Assembly: GCF_900637655.1 (NCBI RefSeq)
Contig: NZ_LR134384.1
Location: 1,984,001-2,048,000, forward strand
Origin: Segatella oris
Lineage (GTDB): Bacteria; Bacteroidota; Bacteroidia; Bacteroidales; Bacteroidaceae
Direction of reading: 5' to 3'
DNA length: 64,000 bases
The number at the start of each line of letters is the position of its first letter. The first letter of the stretch is position 1. Made by a program: the position numbers and the translations under genes. Shown in pieces: positions 35,726-44,676 of the stretch. The notes below the pieces were generated by a model. The model was not told the DNA's origin, ran no database searches, and saw only the letters and a program-made list of their open reading frames with translations.

Positions 35726-36955
35726 TCAATGCTTCTTATGGCGCTTAAGCTCCAATTCGGGGATTTTTACCCTGTCTCCTTTTTTCAGCACTTTCTCCTT
35801 ATTCATCACTTCCAAATAGCATTCCATGCCTGGCCCTAAGTGCTGGCGACTGATAGAAGCAAGCGTCTGCCCGGCTTGCACCTTGACAACCTGCTTGACA
35901 CCGACAATGCGGTAAGCACCCGTACGAACACGCGCATCACTGTTATTCAACTCATCATAAGGATTTTCTTCCTTTGAAGGAACTGGCTTTTCAACAACAG
36001 GAGCAGGCTTTTCCGCTACAGCAATAGGCTTCATAACCTTTGAAGGCCCCTTCAATGTGGAGTAATCTTTCTTTAGAAGTTCAATCTGAAGTGTTCCCAC
36101 CTCTGTCATCAAACTCTCAATTCGATCATTCCGTTGATATAATTCCATGAACAAATAGCATATTGTTCCAACAAGAACTACAAATAATGCCACAAGAGAA
36201 GCCACCAATAACTTCATATAAGGAGACTTATGAGGAGTATTAACTGTGGCAACATCTTCGGCATCTTGAACTGTATCTTCCTGTACTTCAGTTCTTCCTA
36301 TCACAGGCTCAACCTCTTTTTCTGATGACGTTTCCGGCGTTTCCACCTTATCCTCTACTACACTATCAGTAGCAGTTTCAACGGTTCCCTGTACAAATTC
36401 CACTTTTTCTACTTCCGAAACGACTGGTTCTGAAACAGCATCTCGCACATTGTTTTCCTGTATATCCTCCTCCACAGACACAGTTTCTGCCGGCAACTCT
36501 GACACAACAGCAACAGCTTCGACTGGCTCTTCATGGGGATTATCAACCTTTTCAACCGTCTTTTCCTCTACACTTTCTGTTTTTTCTTCAACCGGAGTAG
36601 ACTCTTCCAACTGCTCTTCAAACTCGTCTTCCAGTTCAACACCCTCGTTAATTACAACTGTTTCAAACTGCGAGAAAGGCCTGTTGACCAGTTCTTTCAT
36701 AGCATTATCCGGCGTAAAGGATATCTTGTCACGCCCTTCAATCACAATACGTTCCCCCGTGTTCACATCGACACTCTCGCGGGAACTGACACTTGTCAAC
36801 TTAAATGTACCCAATCCCTTTATCTTAACTTGCCGTTCACGCTGCACTCCTTCATTAATGACATCTATCATCAACGCAATGAAATGCTCGGCATCAGCCA
36901 CCTTAAGCCCGTGCTTATCAACCAAACAGCGTGCTATATCTTTCATATTAGTCAT
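35726..36955 (-). CDS. HU-domain / membrane-segment / LysM-like fusion protein
   Basis: A 409-aa protein of unusual order. Residues 1-95: HU/IHF-type domain (KIKGLGTFKL, then ESVDVNTGERIVI and ISFTPDNAMKELV). Residues about 103-240: acidic, Val/Glu/Pro-rich linker. Residues 247-270: one clear membrane helix. Residues 271-300: coiled-coil-like. Residues about 357-402: LysM-like module (VQAGQTLASISRQHLGPG...KKGDRVKIP). The start at 36955 overlaps the stop of the preceding HU gene (ATGACTAA) and has GGAGGAGAT upstream. The layout suggests an inner-membrane protein linking DNA inside to peptidoglycan outside (inference). Confidence 0.85.
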   Translation of the reverse strand: MTNMKDIARCLVDKHGLKVADAEHFIALMIDVINEGVQRERQVKIKGLGTFKLTSVSSRESVDVNTGERIVIEGRDKISFTPDNAMKELVNRPFSQFETVVINEGVELEDEFEEQLEESTPVEEKTESVEEKTVEKVDNPHEEPVEAVAVVSELPAETVSVEEDIQENNVRDAVSEPVVSEVEKVEFVQGTVETATDSVVEDKVETPETSSEKEVEPVIGRTEVQEDTVQDAEDVATVNTPHKSPYMKLLVASLVALFVVLVGTICYLFMELYQRNDRIESLMTEVGTLQIELLKKDYSTLKGPSKVMKPIAVAEKPAPVVEKPVPSKEENPYDELNNSDARVRTGAYRIVGVKQVVKVQAGQTLASISRQHLGPGMECYLEVMNKEKVLKKGDRVKIPELELKRHKKH

Positions 36956-37241
36956 TGCCATCTCCTCCATTTTTAAGTTTCTCTTTAATGGATGCATTCG
37001 GCTTAAAGCCCAACACCAACTTGGGTGGCACTAACATTCGCATGCCTGTAGAGGGGTTGACAACAACACGTTCCATACGTTTTTTCACTTCAAACGTACC
37101 AAAACCCGTCAAAGAAACATTCTCCCCAGCTTCAAAACTGTCACCCATTCCTTCAATAAGCGTATTGACGAGTTTCTGTGCATCGGCCTGAGTGTAGCCA
37201 CTTCTCAAAGCCAATTCAGCGATAAATTCCTTATTATTCAT
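36948..37241 (-). CDS. HU family DNA-binding protein
   Basis: A 97-aa HU-type protein: NNKEFIAELALRSGYTQADA, SLTGFGTFEVKKRMERVVVN, PSTGMRMLVPPKLVLGFKP and a Gly/Asp end. The variant arm (ERVVVNPSTGMRMLVPP) is that of Bacteroidota HU paralogues. Its stop overlaps the start of the HU-LysM gene, so the two HU domains are made together and could pair as a heterodimer (inference). It follows rimO by 11 bases. Confidence 0.93.
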   Translation of the reverse strand: MNNKEFIAELALRSGYTQADAQKLVNTLIEGMGDSFEAGENVSLTGFGTFEVKKRMERVVVNPSTGMRMLVPPKLVLGFKPNASIKEKLKNGGDGND

Positions 37242-37252
37242 ACCAAGAACTG

Positions 37253-38554
37253 TTATTTAACAACATGTCCATAAAGATCAAACTCCTCACTATCCGTTAT
37301 TTTCACATCGTAGAAGTTGCCAACACGGAGCCGAACACCCGCTGCAGGAATAAGCACTTCAGGGTCAACTTCAGGCGAACAGAACTCCGTACGTCCGATA
37401 TAATAATCACCTTCTTTACGGTCAATGATAACTTTCATCACCTTACCAACCTTTTCAGCCTCCACATCAGCACTGATTTCCTGCTGTATTGCCATTAAAG
37501 TGTCAAGGCGATGTTGCTTGACTTCTGGCGTAACATCATCTTCATAATGATTTGCACTGTATGTTCCTTCCTCTTCAGAATAGGCAAAAGCACCCATTCT
37601 TTCAAACTTTGCCCACTTGACAAACTCAACGAGTTCGTTAAAATCTTCTTCTGTTTCACCCGGAAACCCAACCAACAATGTCGTGCGAATATGTATGCCA
37701 GGGACAGCTTCGCGTATCTTCTTAATCAGTTCTATGGTTTCCTCCTTACTCACATGACGGTGCATTGCATTGAGCATATGGTTGGAAATATGCTGCAAAG
37801 CAATATCAAGATACTTACAGACATTCGGCTTTTCACGAATAACATCAAGCAGTTCCAATGGGAATTGATTGGGATATGCGTAATGCAATCGTATCCACTT
37901 GACTCCCTTGATATCGGCCATATCACTGATAAGGTCAGCAATATGCCGCTGCCCGTCAATATCAACTCCATAGTAAGTAAGTTCTTGTGCAATGATCTGA
38001 AACTCCTTAACACCATCATTAACAAGTTCTCTTACTTCCTGTAAGATATCTTCTTTTGGGCGACTCACATGCTTTCCCGTAATCAAAGGGATAGCACAAT
38101 AGGCACAATGGCGGTCACACCCTTCGGCAATCTTCACGTAAGCATAATGCCGGGGCGTAGTCAAATGACGCCGACCATTGCAGGATGGCACCTCCGCCTT
38201 ACCGAGATCAGTCAGCAACTGCTTGTAGTTGAACTTCCCATAGAACTTATCCACCTCTGGAATCTCTTTCTCAAGCTCGTCCTTATAGCGCTGCGACAGG
38301 CACCCCATCACATAAAGACGCTTCAAACGCCCTTCATTCTTTGCATGAACAAACTCAAGAATGGTATTGATGCTCTCTTCTTTGGCAGATTCTATAAAGC
38401 CACATGTATTGATAACAGCAATCTCCCCGTCAGGTCGTTTGCTGTCATGGACACAATGATATCCGTTAGCTTCGAATTGCTTCATCAGATGTTCGCTGTC
38501 AACGAGGTTCTTTGAGCAACCCATGGTTATGATATCTATCTGATTTCTCTTCAT
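37253..38554 (-). CDS. rimO: Ribosomal protein uS12 methylthiotransferase
   Basis: A 433-aa radical-SAM enzyme that adds a methylthio group to Asp89 of ribosomal protein S12. UPF0004 domain (DIITMGCSKNLVDSE, NTCGFIESAKEES, VMGCLSQRY) with three cluster cysteines, radical-SAM CDRHCAYCAIP, then a C-terminal TRAM domain. The SKNLVDSE sequence separates RimO from MiaB. ATG at 38554 is preferred over GTG at 38563. Between ftsY and the HU gene. Confidence 0.96.
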   Translation of the reverse strand: MKRNQIDIITMGCSKNLVDSEHLMKQFEANGYHCVHDSKRPDGEIAVINTCGFIESAKEESINTILEFVHAKNEGRLKRLYVMGCLSQRYKDELEKEIPEVDKFYGKFNYKQLLTDLGKAEVPSCNGRRHLTTPRHYAYVKIAEGCDRHCAYCAIPLITGKHVSRPKEDILQEVRELVNDGVKEFQIIAQELTYYGVDIDGQRHIADLISDMADIKGVKWIRLHYAYPNQFPLELLDVIREKPNVCKYLDIALQHISNHMLNAMHRHVSKEETIELIKKIREAVPGIHIRTTLLVGFPGETEEDFNELVEFVKWAKFERMGAFAYSEEEGTYSANHYEDDVTPEVKQHRLDTLMAIQQEISADVEAEKVGKVMKVIIDRKEGDYYIGRTEFCSPEVDPEVLIPAAGVRLRVGNFYDVKITDSEEFDLYGHVVK

Positions 38555-38575
38555 CTGAAACACTTCTATGCGATA

Positions 38576-39526
38576 TCAGGCAAACAAAGAGTCAACAAAC
38601 TCTTTACGATTGAACAGCTGAAGGTCTTCCATCTGCTCGCCCAAACCGATATACTTTACAGGCACTTTCAGCTGATCGCTGATGCCAATAACTACGCCAC
38701 CTTTAGCTGTTCCGTCTAATTTAGTGATAGCCAAACTCGTGATATTCGTAACTGCAGAGAACTGCTTAGCCTGCTCGAAAGCATTCTGTCCGGTACTCCC
38801 GTCAAGCACAAGCATCACTTCATCAGGGGCTTCGGGCAGCACTTTCTTCATCACTTCCTTGATTTTCTTCAACTCGTTCATCAGCCCCACCTTGTTATGT
38901 AGACGTCCGGCAGTGTCTATCAACACAACATCCGCTCCATTAGCCTTGGCACTTTGCAGCGTATCGAAAGCTACACTGGCCGGATCAGAGCCCATTTGCT
39001 GTTTGATGACAGGCACTCCCACGCGCTCACCCCAAATGGAAATCTGCTCTACAGCAGCTGCACGGAATGTGTCGGCAGCACCTAAAAAGACCTTCTTGCC
39101 TGCATTCTTAAACTGATAAGCAAGTTTACCAATTGTCGTAGTCTTCCCTACTCCATTCACACCCACTACCAAAATCACATAAGGTTTATGGTCGCTTGGG
39201 AGTTCCCAACTATCATTATCATCCGTATTATTCTCTGCCAACAGCGATGCTATCTCTTCTCTGAGGATGCCATTCAGCTCTGAAGTAGAGACATATTTAT
39301 CTCTGGCAACGCGTTCCTCTATGCGTTCTATGACCTTCAATGTCGTATCTACTCCCACATCACTGGTTATCAATACTTCTTCAAGGTTATCAAGCACCTC
39401 GTCATCAACCTTAGACTTACCGGCAACAGCACGCGTCAGCTTACTGAACACGCTCTCCTTGGTCTTCTCAAGTCCCTTGTCGAGCGTCTCTTTCTTTTTC
39501 TTGTTAAATAGTCCGAAAATTCCCAT
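38576..39526 (-). CDS. ftsY: Signal recognition particle receptor
   Basis: A 316-aa SRP GTPase that docks SRP-ribosome complexes at the membrane. Short basic N-terminus, four-helix N domain, then the G domain with GVNGVGKTTTIGKLA (G1), DTFRAAAVEQ, DTAGRLHN (G3), TKLDGTAKGG (G4) and YIGLGEQMEDL. First gene of the ftsY-rimO-HU-HU/LysM unit. Confidence 0.97.
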   Translation of the reverse strand: MGIFGLFNKKKKETLDKGLEKTKESVFSKLTRAVAGKSKVDDEVLDNLEEVLITSDVGVDTTLKVIERIEERVARDKYVSTSELNGILREEIASLLAENNTDDNDSWELPSDHKPYVILVVGVNGVGKTTTIGKLAYQFKNAGKKVFLGAADTFRAAAVEQISIWGERVGVPVIKQQMGSDPASVAFDTLQSAKANGADVVLIDTAGRLHNKVGLMNELKKIKEVMKKVLPEAPDEVMLVLDGSTGQNAFEQAKQFSAVTNITSLAITKLDGTAKGGVVIGISDQLKVPVKYIGLGEQMEDLQLFNRKEFVDSLFA

Positions 39527-39657
39527 AATTACGTAATTTGATGATAAGCAGCAAACAAAGAAAGTCTTTCAAGCAGACATACCCTTGTGCAAGAACATCG
39601 CATATGAAACATAAACGAATTTCATCCTCCCCATAACCGCATGCCGCTTATCTTCTG

Positions 39658-39665
39658 CAAAGATA
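39658..39665 (-). promoter_or_regulatory. -7 promoter box of the ftsY unit
   Basis: Minus strand TATCTTTG, a perfect TAnnTTTG match, about 130 bases before the ftsY ATG. Confidence 0.5.
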
Positions 39666-39796
39666 ATAAAAAAGTAAGGAAGAAAAAAGGTATGAATGTA
39701 AAATAATGAAGAGATGCATTCGGCAAGACACAAACCGAAGCTATCTTTAGTGTAAAATAAATTCACCTTAGATTTGCATTCGCCTGCAAAATTCAT

Positions 39797-39804
39797 TATC
39801 TTTG
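39797..39804 (+). promoter_or_regulatory. Orphan -7 promoter box
   Basis: TATCTTTG matches TAnnTTTG on the plus strand, but no gene follows; a hairpin with a T tract begins within a few bases. Confidence 0.45.
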
Positions 39805-39806
39805 CC

Positions 39807-39836
39807 AAAGGGAAAGTAGCAACATGCTTTCCCTTT
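39807..39836 (+). terminator. Terminator-type hairpin directly after an orphan promoter
   Basis: Perfect 10-bp stem AAAGGGAAAG (39807-39816) / CTTTCCCTTT (39827-39836), 10-base loop, followed by more T. Confidence 0.65.
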
Positions 39837-39879
39837 TTTCATCTCCACTTATCAACAGGCATGCTTAAAGCTTCATGAT

Positions 39880-39975
39880 ACCAACTCAAATGACACGAAT
39901 CAGCTTGCAATCTGCGTCACTTCACGCGCTGACTCGGCACAGATTACAAGCTAAAGTGACTCATTTCAGACCGCA
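39880..39975. repeat. Dispersed intergenic element, copy D
   Basis: Core GCAATCTGCGTCA at 39907-39919 forms the left arm of a long hairpin: AGCTTGCAATCTG (39902-39914) pairs with CAGATTACAAGCT (39940-39952), 12 of 13 positions, 25-base loop. Flanks AATGACAC and GTGACTCATT extend the pairing imperfectly. The right arm is itself a variant core in opposite orientation. Confidence 0.68.
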
Positions 39976-40250
39976 TCATGAAACAAAATGAAAGATGAAA
40001 AGAAGCTAAGGAAAAAACAAGACAAAACAGATTGTCAGGTATTTTGAGTTTTTTCATAAAAAAACTTAATGAGAAAAGGAAAGCCCTTACTGTATTTTCA
40101 GCATTTATTACTCATTCATTACAGACCTATAGATACGCTCTTATAGAATTCAGAGCAGGTTATTTCGGCTCGCTGAAAATATCATCCAATGTAGTTTCAT
40201 AAGCCACAAAAGGGAATGCTATAAGACAACATTTTATGCAAAATTACGAA

Positions 40251-40283
40251 AAAAGGCAGCCCGCATGATACAGACTGCCTTTT
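40251..40283 (-). terminator. Terminator of the PpiD-like gene
   Basis: Stem AAAAGGCAG (40251-40259) / CTGCCTTTT (40275-40283) with a 15-base loop; on the minus strand it is followed by a T run, 20 bases after the stop. Confidence 0.75.
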
Positions 40284-40302
40284 CTTTTTATATACTTCTC
40301 GT

Positions 40303-42444
40303 TCAGAAGAAGAGATATCTGTTATCAACAACCTTAGCGTTGATGTAGAGTTCATTCATGAAGTTGCCGGCATACTGCATAGTCTTCTGGCGTAACTTCT
40401 GCTCCATGGTCTTGTCGTCAAACTTACCCGGACGCATGGTCTTATTGGTAACCTGGAACATATAGACACCGGCGTTGCCCTTCACAGCTTTTGTTGAGAA
40501 CTTACCTTTAGCTGTTGCATAGACTGCACCGCTCAAAGCTGGCTCGCTTGCACCCGTAAGCGTAACGAACACGGGAGCAGCAAAAGTGACTTGATTTACA
40601 TCGGCAACCTTTGCTCCCTTTGCCTTGGCAGCAGCAAGTGTGCTCACACCGTTCAACTTACTCATAAGCATTTCAGCCTTCTTGTCTTTCATTACTTCGG
40701 CTTTCACCATTTCCTTTACTTGAGAATCATCCAAAGAACGATAGCCTACAGGGTGGATTTTGGTGAGAACAGCAACGAGAAGATGATCATTATCACCACA
40801 GGTGTACATTTGAGAAACCGCGCCCTGCTTTGCCTCAAAGAGCCACTTCAATGCATCACGAGTGCCGTGGATATTGGCCAAATAATGCTGAGCTGTTGTA
40901 ATATCATTGGCTTCCTGCACCCTATAACCATTCTTAGCTGCATTCTTGATGATATCATCTCCCGTCTGATTGGCGCTCACGAATGAAGAGAATTTGTTAT
41001 AAGCCTTGCTGTAAGTTTCATTAGAGAAGACAATATTCTTCTTGATAACAGCAGCAATATACTTGTCGGTCATGGCCTTACGGCTGAGCACCTGAACAAT
41101 GATATTGCCCTGTGGCAAGACGATATTCTTGGTCTCATTGACAGCCATCATATTCAGACTTGTGATATAGTTCTTGGTGTCATTGTCCATAGAAGGCGCG
41201 CTCTGATACTGCTGTGTGGTCATCCATGCCTTCTGACCAGTCTGCCCATACTTCTTAGCTACAGCCTCAAAATCAGCTCCGGCCTTTAATGCTGCATAGA
41301 TAGAATCGGCAGATTTGTGAGCAACATCCGCACTTGCACCACCGACTTGTATCTGGCGATACTCAATGGAATCAGGCAACTGCTGCTTAGCAATCAGTCG
41401 GATAACATTCAAAGTGTTGTCCATTGTATTCTCTATAATACCAGACGTATGACCAACAGCCATAGAGTCAAGTTTTGCTGCAATATCCGAGGGGAAAGCA
41501 GTCTTACCGACAGGAATACCCAGATAGTTCACAAGTGAGGAGCTCTTGCGCACAACCGCGGAAGGATCTTCTGCTGAAGCAAGGTCCTTGGCATATCCGG
41601 CAAACTCCTTTTGAAGCGCATTCTTATCAGCTGCAGAAGGTGTAACCTGAAAATCAACATACTTGATGTCGCGACTCTCTACATACTGCTGGAAACGTGG
41701 TTTCAGTTCATCATACTTGGCCTTAAGGTCAGACTCTGTAATCTGAACCTTGTCATCCTGGATTGAACTGTAAGGGAATGCAGCAAGTTGGATATTGCTT
41801 TCATTGTTCTCCTCCTTGAATGCCATCTTTGCCTCTACTGGGTTTGACAGGAGACAATGTGCAAGCAAGCTCTGGTATTTCTGTGCCAGAAGCTGCTGAC
41901 GAAGTGTCTTTTCAATGAATGTCCAATACTTATAGATGGTTTCATACTGCTGAGCCATTTGCGGATTAGCCGAACGTTGTGTGTCATATTCAGCCAAGAA
42001 CTTCTGCAATGCATTTGCATCGAAGCGGCCGGTCTGCTGATTAACGAAAGGTGTCTGAAGCAACATTGGGTTGGTACCTGCTTTCAGCACATTCTGCAAT
42101 TCAGCATCTGTGACACGGAGACCAAGCTGCTTAGCCTCGTGCTCTACAATCTTCGTCTGCACGAAGGTGTTCCATACCATGTCCTTTACCTGGTTGAGTT
42201 GCTCGTCATTCAAAGCCTCAGCACCCTGCTGCATCTTGATAACTTCAGTGTACTCATCAACAAGTTTTTGGAATTCATTCACATTAATCTTCTCTCCCAA
42301 AACCTCTCCTACCTGCTGACGCGCATTGTTACGAGTCGACTCACAAGAGCGAAAGGCCTCTTCAGCAATGAATGCAAAAAGACCCAATCCAATGATACCC
42401 ATCAGAAAGGCGCCTTTGCTTCTAATTTTTCCTAATGCTGCCAT
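40303..42444 (-). CDS. PpiD/SurA-like periplasmic peptidyl-prolyl isomerase
   Basis: A 713-aa foldase anchored in the inner membrane by one N-terminal helix (about residues 11-28, after a basic AALGKIRSKG). Then a SurA_N-type chaperone region (VGEVLGEKINVNEFQKLVDE), a parvulin-like PPIase region around residues 340-450 (IEYRQIQVG...ADFEAVAKKYGQTG) and a second folded part. Domain order and length match Bacteroidota PpiD-like proteins that help outer-membrane proteins fold. Downstream of the CNNM-type gene. Confidence 0.9.
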   Translation of the reverse strand: MAALGKIRSKGAFLMGIIGLGLFAFIAEEAFRSCESTRNNARQQVGEVLGEKINVNEFQKLVDEYTEVIKMQQGAEALNDEQLNQVKDMVWNTFVQTKIVEHEAKQLGLRVTDAELQNVLKAGTNPMLLQTPFVNQQTGRFDANALQKFLAEYDTQRSANPQMAQQYETIYKYWTFIEKTLRQQLLAQKYQSLLAHCLLSNPVEAKMAFKEENNESNIQLAAFPYSSIQDDKVQITESDLKAKYDELKPRFQQYVESRDIKYVDFQVTPSAADKNALQKEFAGYAKDLASAEDPSAVVRKSSSLVNYLGIPVGKTAFPSDIAAKLDSMAVGHTSGIIENTMDNTLNVIRLIAKQQLPDSIEYRQIQVGGASADVAHKSADSIYAALKAGADFEAVAKKYGQTGQKAWMTTQQYQSAPSMDNDTKNYITSLNMMAVNETKNIVLPQGNIIVQVLSRKAMTDKYIAAVIKKNIVFSNETYSKAYNKFSSFVSANQTGDDIIKNAAKNGYRVQEANDITTAQHYLANIHGTRDALKWLFEAKQGAVSQMYTCGDNDHLLVAVLTKIHPVGYRSLDDSQVKEMVKAEVMKDKKAEMLMSKLNGVSTLAAAKAKGAKVADVNQVTFAAPVFVTLTGASEPALSGAVYATAKGKFSTKAVKGNAGVYMFQVTNKTMRPGKFDDKTMEQKLRQKTMQYAGNFMNELYINAKVVDNRYLFF

Positions 42445-42505
42445 TACTTTAATTTGTTTTTTATTTTTTTAGTTATTTCTTTCTCTGTATCAACTAAATT
42501 GCCCA

Positions 42506-42513
42506 CAAAAATA
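42506..42513 (-). promoter_or_regulatory. -7 promoter box of the PpiD-like gene
   Basis: Minus strand TATTTTTG, about 62 bases before the start at 42444. Confidence 0.55.
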
Positions 42514-42672
42514 CGAATAAAAAAGCATATAGCGCAATTTTTCACGTAAAAAATACTTATTATAGGCCCCGCATGGGTATTAAAAGCAGATAAAAGTCAA
42601 TAACATTGACGACTTGTTTCTGCTGTCATGCAGATAGAGGCAGGGGGGCAACGACAAAAGAAAGCTGCCATA

Positions 42673-43947
42673 TCACAAGACTGTAAGCTTCACCAACTCG
42701 ATCTTTGTCATTGTGCTCTTGATAATCTTGAAACTGAAATGGCCGATTTTCACGACCTCATTAAGCTTGGGAAAACTCTGATAAAAGTTCAGGATAAAGC
42801 CACCGACCGTTTTATAATCATCATCTTCAGGCAAACCAAGATTGAACATATCATTCACCTTGTCAATCTCCAAGCGTGCAGACAGGAGATATTCATTGTC
42901 GCTCATCTTCTTGGCAACATATTTATTGCTGTCGTGTTCATCTTCGATATCGCCGAATATCTCTTCCACAATATCCTCTAAAGACACGATACCACTTGTT
43001 CCTCCAAACTCATCAACCACGACGCCAAGGCTTTTCTTACTCTGCAAAAAGGTCTTCATCAATTTCTGAGCTGCCATTGTTTCGGGCACAAAAGGCATTG
43101 TCCGAACAGACTCATGCCAATCTTTCCCTGCCGTCCGAAACATTTCCGATGAGTGAATATAGCCTTCTATATGGTCAATATCACCACGGTAAACGATGAT
43201 TTTACTATTCCCACTTTCAATAAACTTCTGCATGAGGTCAGCTACAGTGCAATCATATTCGACAGCATTGATTTCTGTACGAGGAATCATACAGTCGCGC
43301 ACCTTTGTTTCCGAAAACTCCAAAGCGTTCTGGAATATCTTCACTTCATCATCAATCTCATCATCAGACTTTGCATTATCAATACTGGACTGGACAAGAT
43401 AATCAAGATCTATCTTAGAAAATTCTTCCTCGTTATCCTCCTTTTCCATTTTAATACCGACTAATCTCAACAGTAACTTCGCAAGAAAAGTCGCGAAACG
43501 ACTGATTGGCCAAAGCACGATGTAAAAAAGGAATGCCATTGGAGAGAAGAGCGTCATCAGCCCGTTCGGATTGCTTTTGAAAAGTATTTTCGGCAAGAAT
43601 TCCCCCGTAAAGAGCATAATCACCGTTGAAAGAACCGTATCGGCAGGGACCGTAAAAGCCGGAGTAAACCCATGGAAGATTGAATTGTCAAAGAAACGGG
43701 CTATCAGAATACCATAAATGACAAGCACGACATTGTTTCCAACAAGCATCGTACTCACGAAATCATTGGGATGACGATAAAAGAAATTAATGAGCCGCGT
43801 TGCCACACCATGTCTCTCTTTATCAACTTCAAAAAGCATACGATTACTGGAAACGAAAGCAATCTCCATTCCCGAGAAGAAAGCAGAAAATGCCATCGTG
43901 CCCAAAATGCCGATTACCAAAGGAATATCTATGGTTTCATTCATCAT
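42673..43947 (-). CDS. CNNM/CorC (hemolysin C) family membrane protein, GldE-like
   Basis: A 424-aa protein: N-terminal CNNM membrane domain (about four helices; SGMEIAFVSSNRMLFE, DFVSTMLVGNNVVLVIYG), a CBS pair (VRDCMIPRTEINAVEYD and MKTFLQSKKSLGVVVDEFGG) and a C-terminal CorC_HlyC domain (LLSARLEIDKVND...GGFILN). The family is linked to Mg/Co transport; in gliding Bacteroidota the paralogue GldE has this order. Which it is cannot be told here. Followed upstream by lptC with 12 bases. Confidence 0.9.
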   Translation of the reverse strand: MMNETIDIPLVIGILGTMAFSAFFSGMEIAFVSSNRMLFEVDKERHGVATRLINFFYRHPNDFVSTMLVGNNVVLVIYGILIARFFDNSIFHGFTPAFTVPADTVLSTVIMLFTGEFLPKILFKSNPNGLMTLFSPMAFLFYIVLWPISRFATFLAKLLLRLVGIKMEKEDNEEEFSKIDLDYLVQSSIDNAKSDDEIDDEVKIFQNALEFSETKVRDCMIPRTEINAVEYDCTVADLMQKFIESGNSKIIVYRGDIDHIEGYIHSSEMFRTAGKDWHESVRTMPFVPETMAAQKLMKTFLQSKKSLGVVVDEFGGTSGIVSLEDIVEEIFGDIEDEHDSNKYVAKKMSDNEYLLSARLEIDKVNDMFNLGLPEDDDYKTVGGFILNFYQSFPKLNEVVKIGHFSFKIIKSTMTKIELVKLTVL

Positions 43948-43959
43948 ACAAAAACTTAA

Positions 43960-44649
43960 TCAATGCATCAAAGGAATTGATGTGTTTCTACGTTGCGGTG
44001 TTGCAATAGGATGCTGATACTTTGCAATAGAGTCTTGCGCACGCCGCGCAGAATCCGTCATATTTGCATCATTGGCGCCATTGTCTCCTCCCTCGAAATC
44101 GTCTTTGGCAAAAGAGCCTTTCGTGTTGGATATGAAATATTTCGTCATCTGCTCATCACTGCGGAAATAACTCCCTTGAAGTGTGCGGTCAGGTGTAATC
44201 AATTTAGAGAAAACATTTGAATAGAGTTCATGTTTCCCTTCATCCCAGAACAACTGTTCACTGGCAAAACGTAAGCCGTCCTTGGTGAGAATGCGAACCC
44301 GAGAACGCAACTCCCACAACCTCATCTGATCGTAATAATAAGCCGTATCACACTGAATATAGGCCTGAACATGAAATTTTTCATCGAATTGTTCGAGGAA
44401 CACTCCCTTGTTGAACAGCCAGCGAGACGGTTGTAAATTGGTATTGATCTCCCATTCTTCAGTGACAATCCGATATTTGGCAACGCCTGAATCTGAAATC
44501 AACGTATTGACACCATAGCTTGTCATAACAGCGACAGAATCACGAGCACGGATTGCAGGAGCAGTATGTTCATGCTGTTCTTCACAGGCAATGAAAAGCA
44601 TTATGGACATCATAGCCAAACATATATTATACCTTATAGGTTTCAACAT
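43960..44649 (-). CDS. lptC: LPS export protein LptC (lipoprotein form)
   Basis: A 229-aa LptC-type protein. Its hydrophobic start ends in LFIACEEQ, which fits a lipobox, unlike the membrane-anchored LptC of Proteobacteria. The body, from LISDSGVAKYRIVTEEWEIN through FDEKFHVQAYIQCDTAYYY to YSNVFSKLITPDRTLQGSYF, is the beta-jellyroll of the Lpt bridge that carries LPS across the periplasm. Lies between the outer-membrane barrel gene and the CNNM-type gene. Confidence 0.88.
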   Translation of the reverse strand: MLKPIRYNICLAMMSIMLFIACEEQHEHTAPAIRARDSVAVMTSYGVNTLISDSGVAKYRIVTEEWEINTNLQPSRWLFNKGVFLEQFDEKFHVQAYIQCDTAYYYDQMRLWELRSRVRILTKDGLRFASEQLFWDEGKHELYSNVFSKLITPDRTLQGSYFRSDEQMTKYFISNTKGSFAKDDFEGGDNGANDANMTDSARRAQDSIAKYQHPIATPQRRNTSIPLMH

Positions 44650-44676
44650 GGGAAAAACAGAGCCTAAGACTATTTT

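Larger units (their letters stand above)
39527..40302. other. Intergenic region with promoter-hairpin unit and element copy D
   Basis: About 780 bases between ftsY and the PpiD-like gene. Holds the ftsY promoter, a plus-strand promoter box immediately followed by a terminator-type hairpin (39797-39840), copy D of the dispersed element (39880-39975), and the terminator of the PpiD-like gene (40251-40283). The frame at 39569-39808 is not a convincing gene. Confidence 0.6.

Noticed and set aside
35726..36997. Upstream start at 36997 for the HU-LysM gene
   Set aside because: It would overlap the previous HU gene by 50 bases; the ATG at 36955 has a GGAGGAGAT sequence and the usual stop/start overlap.
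39569..39808. 79-codon minus-strand frame between ftsY and the PpiD-like gene
   Set aside because: It contains the ftsY promoter box and the orphan plus-strand promoter; no recognisable motif.
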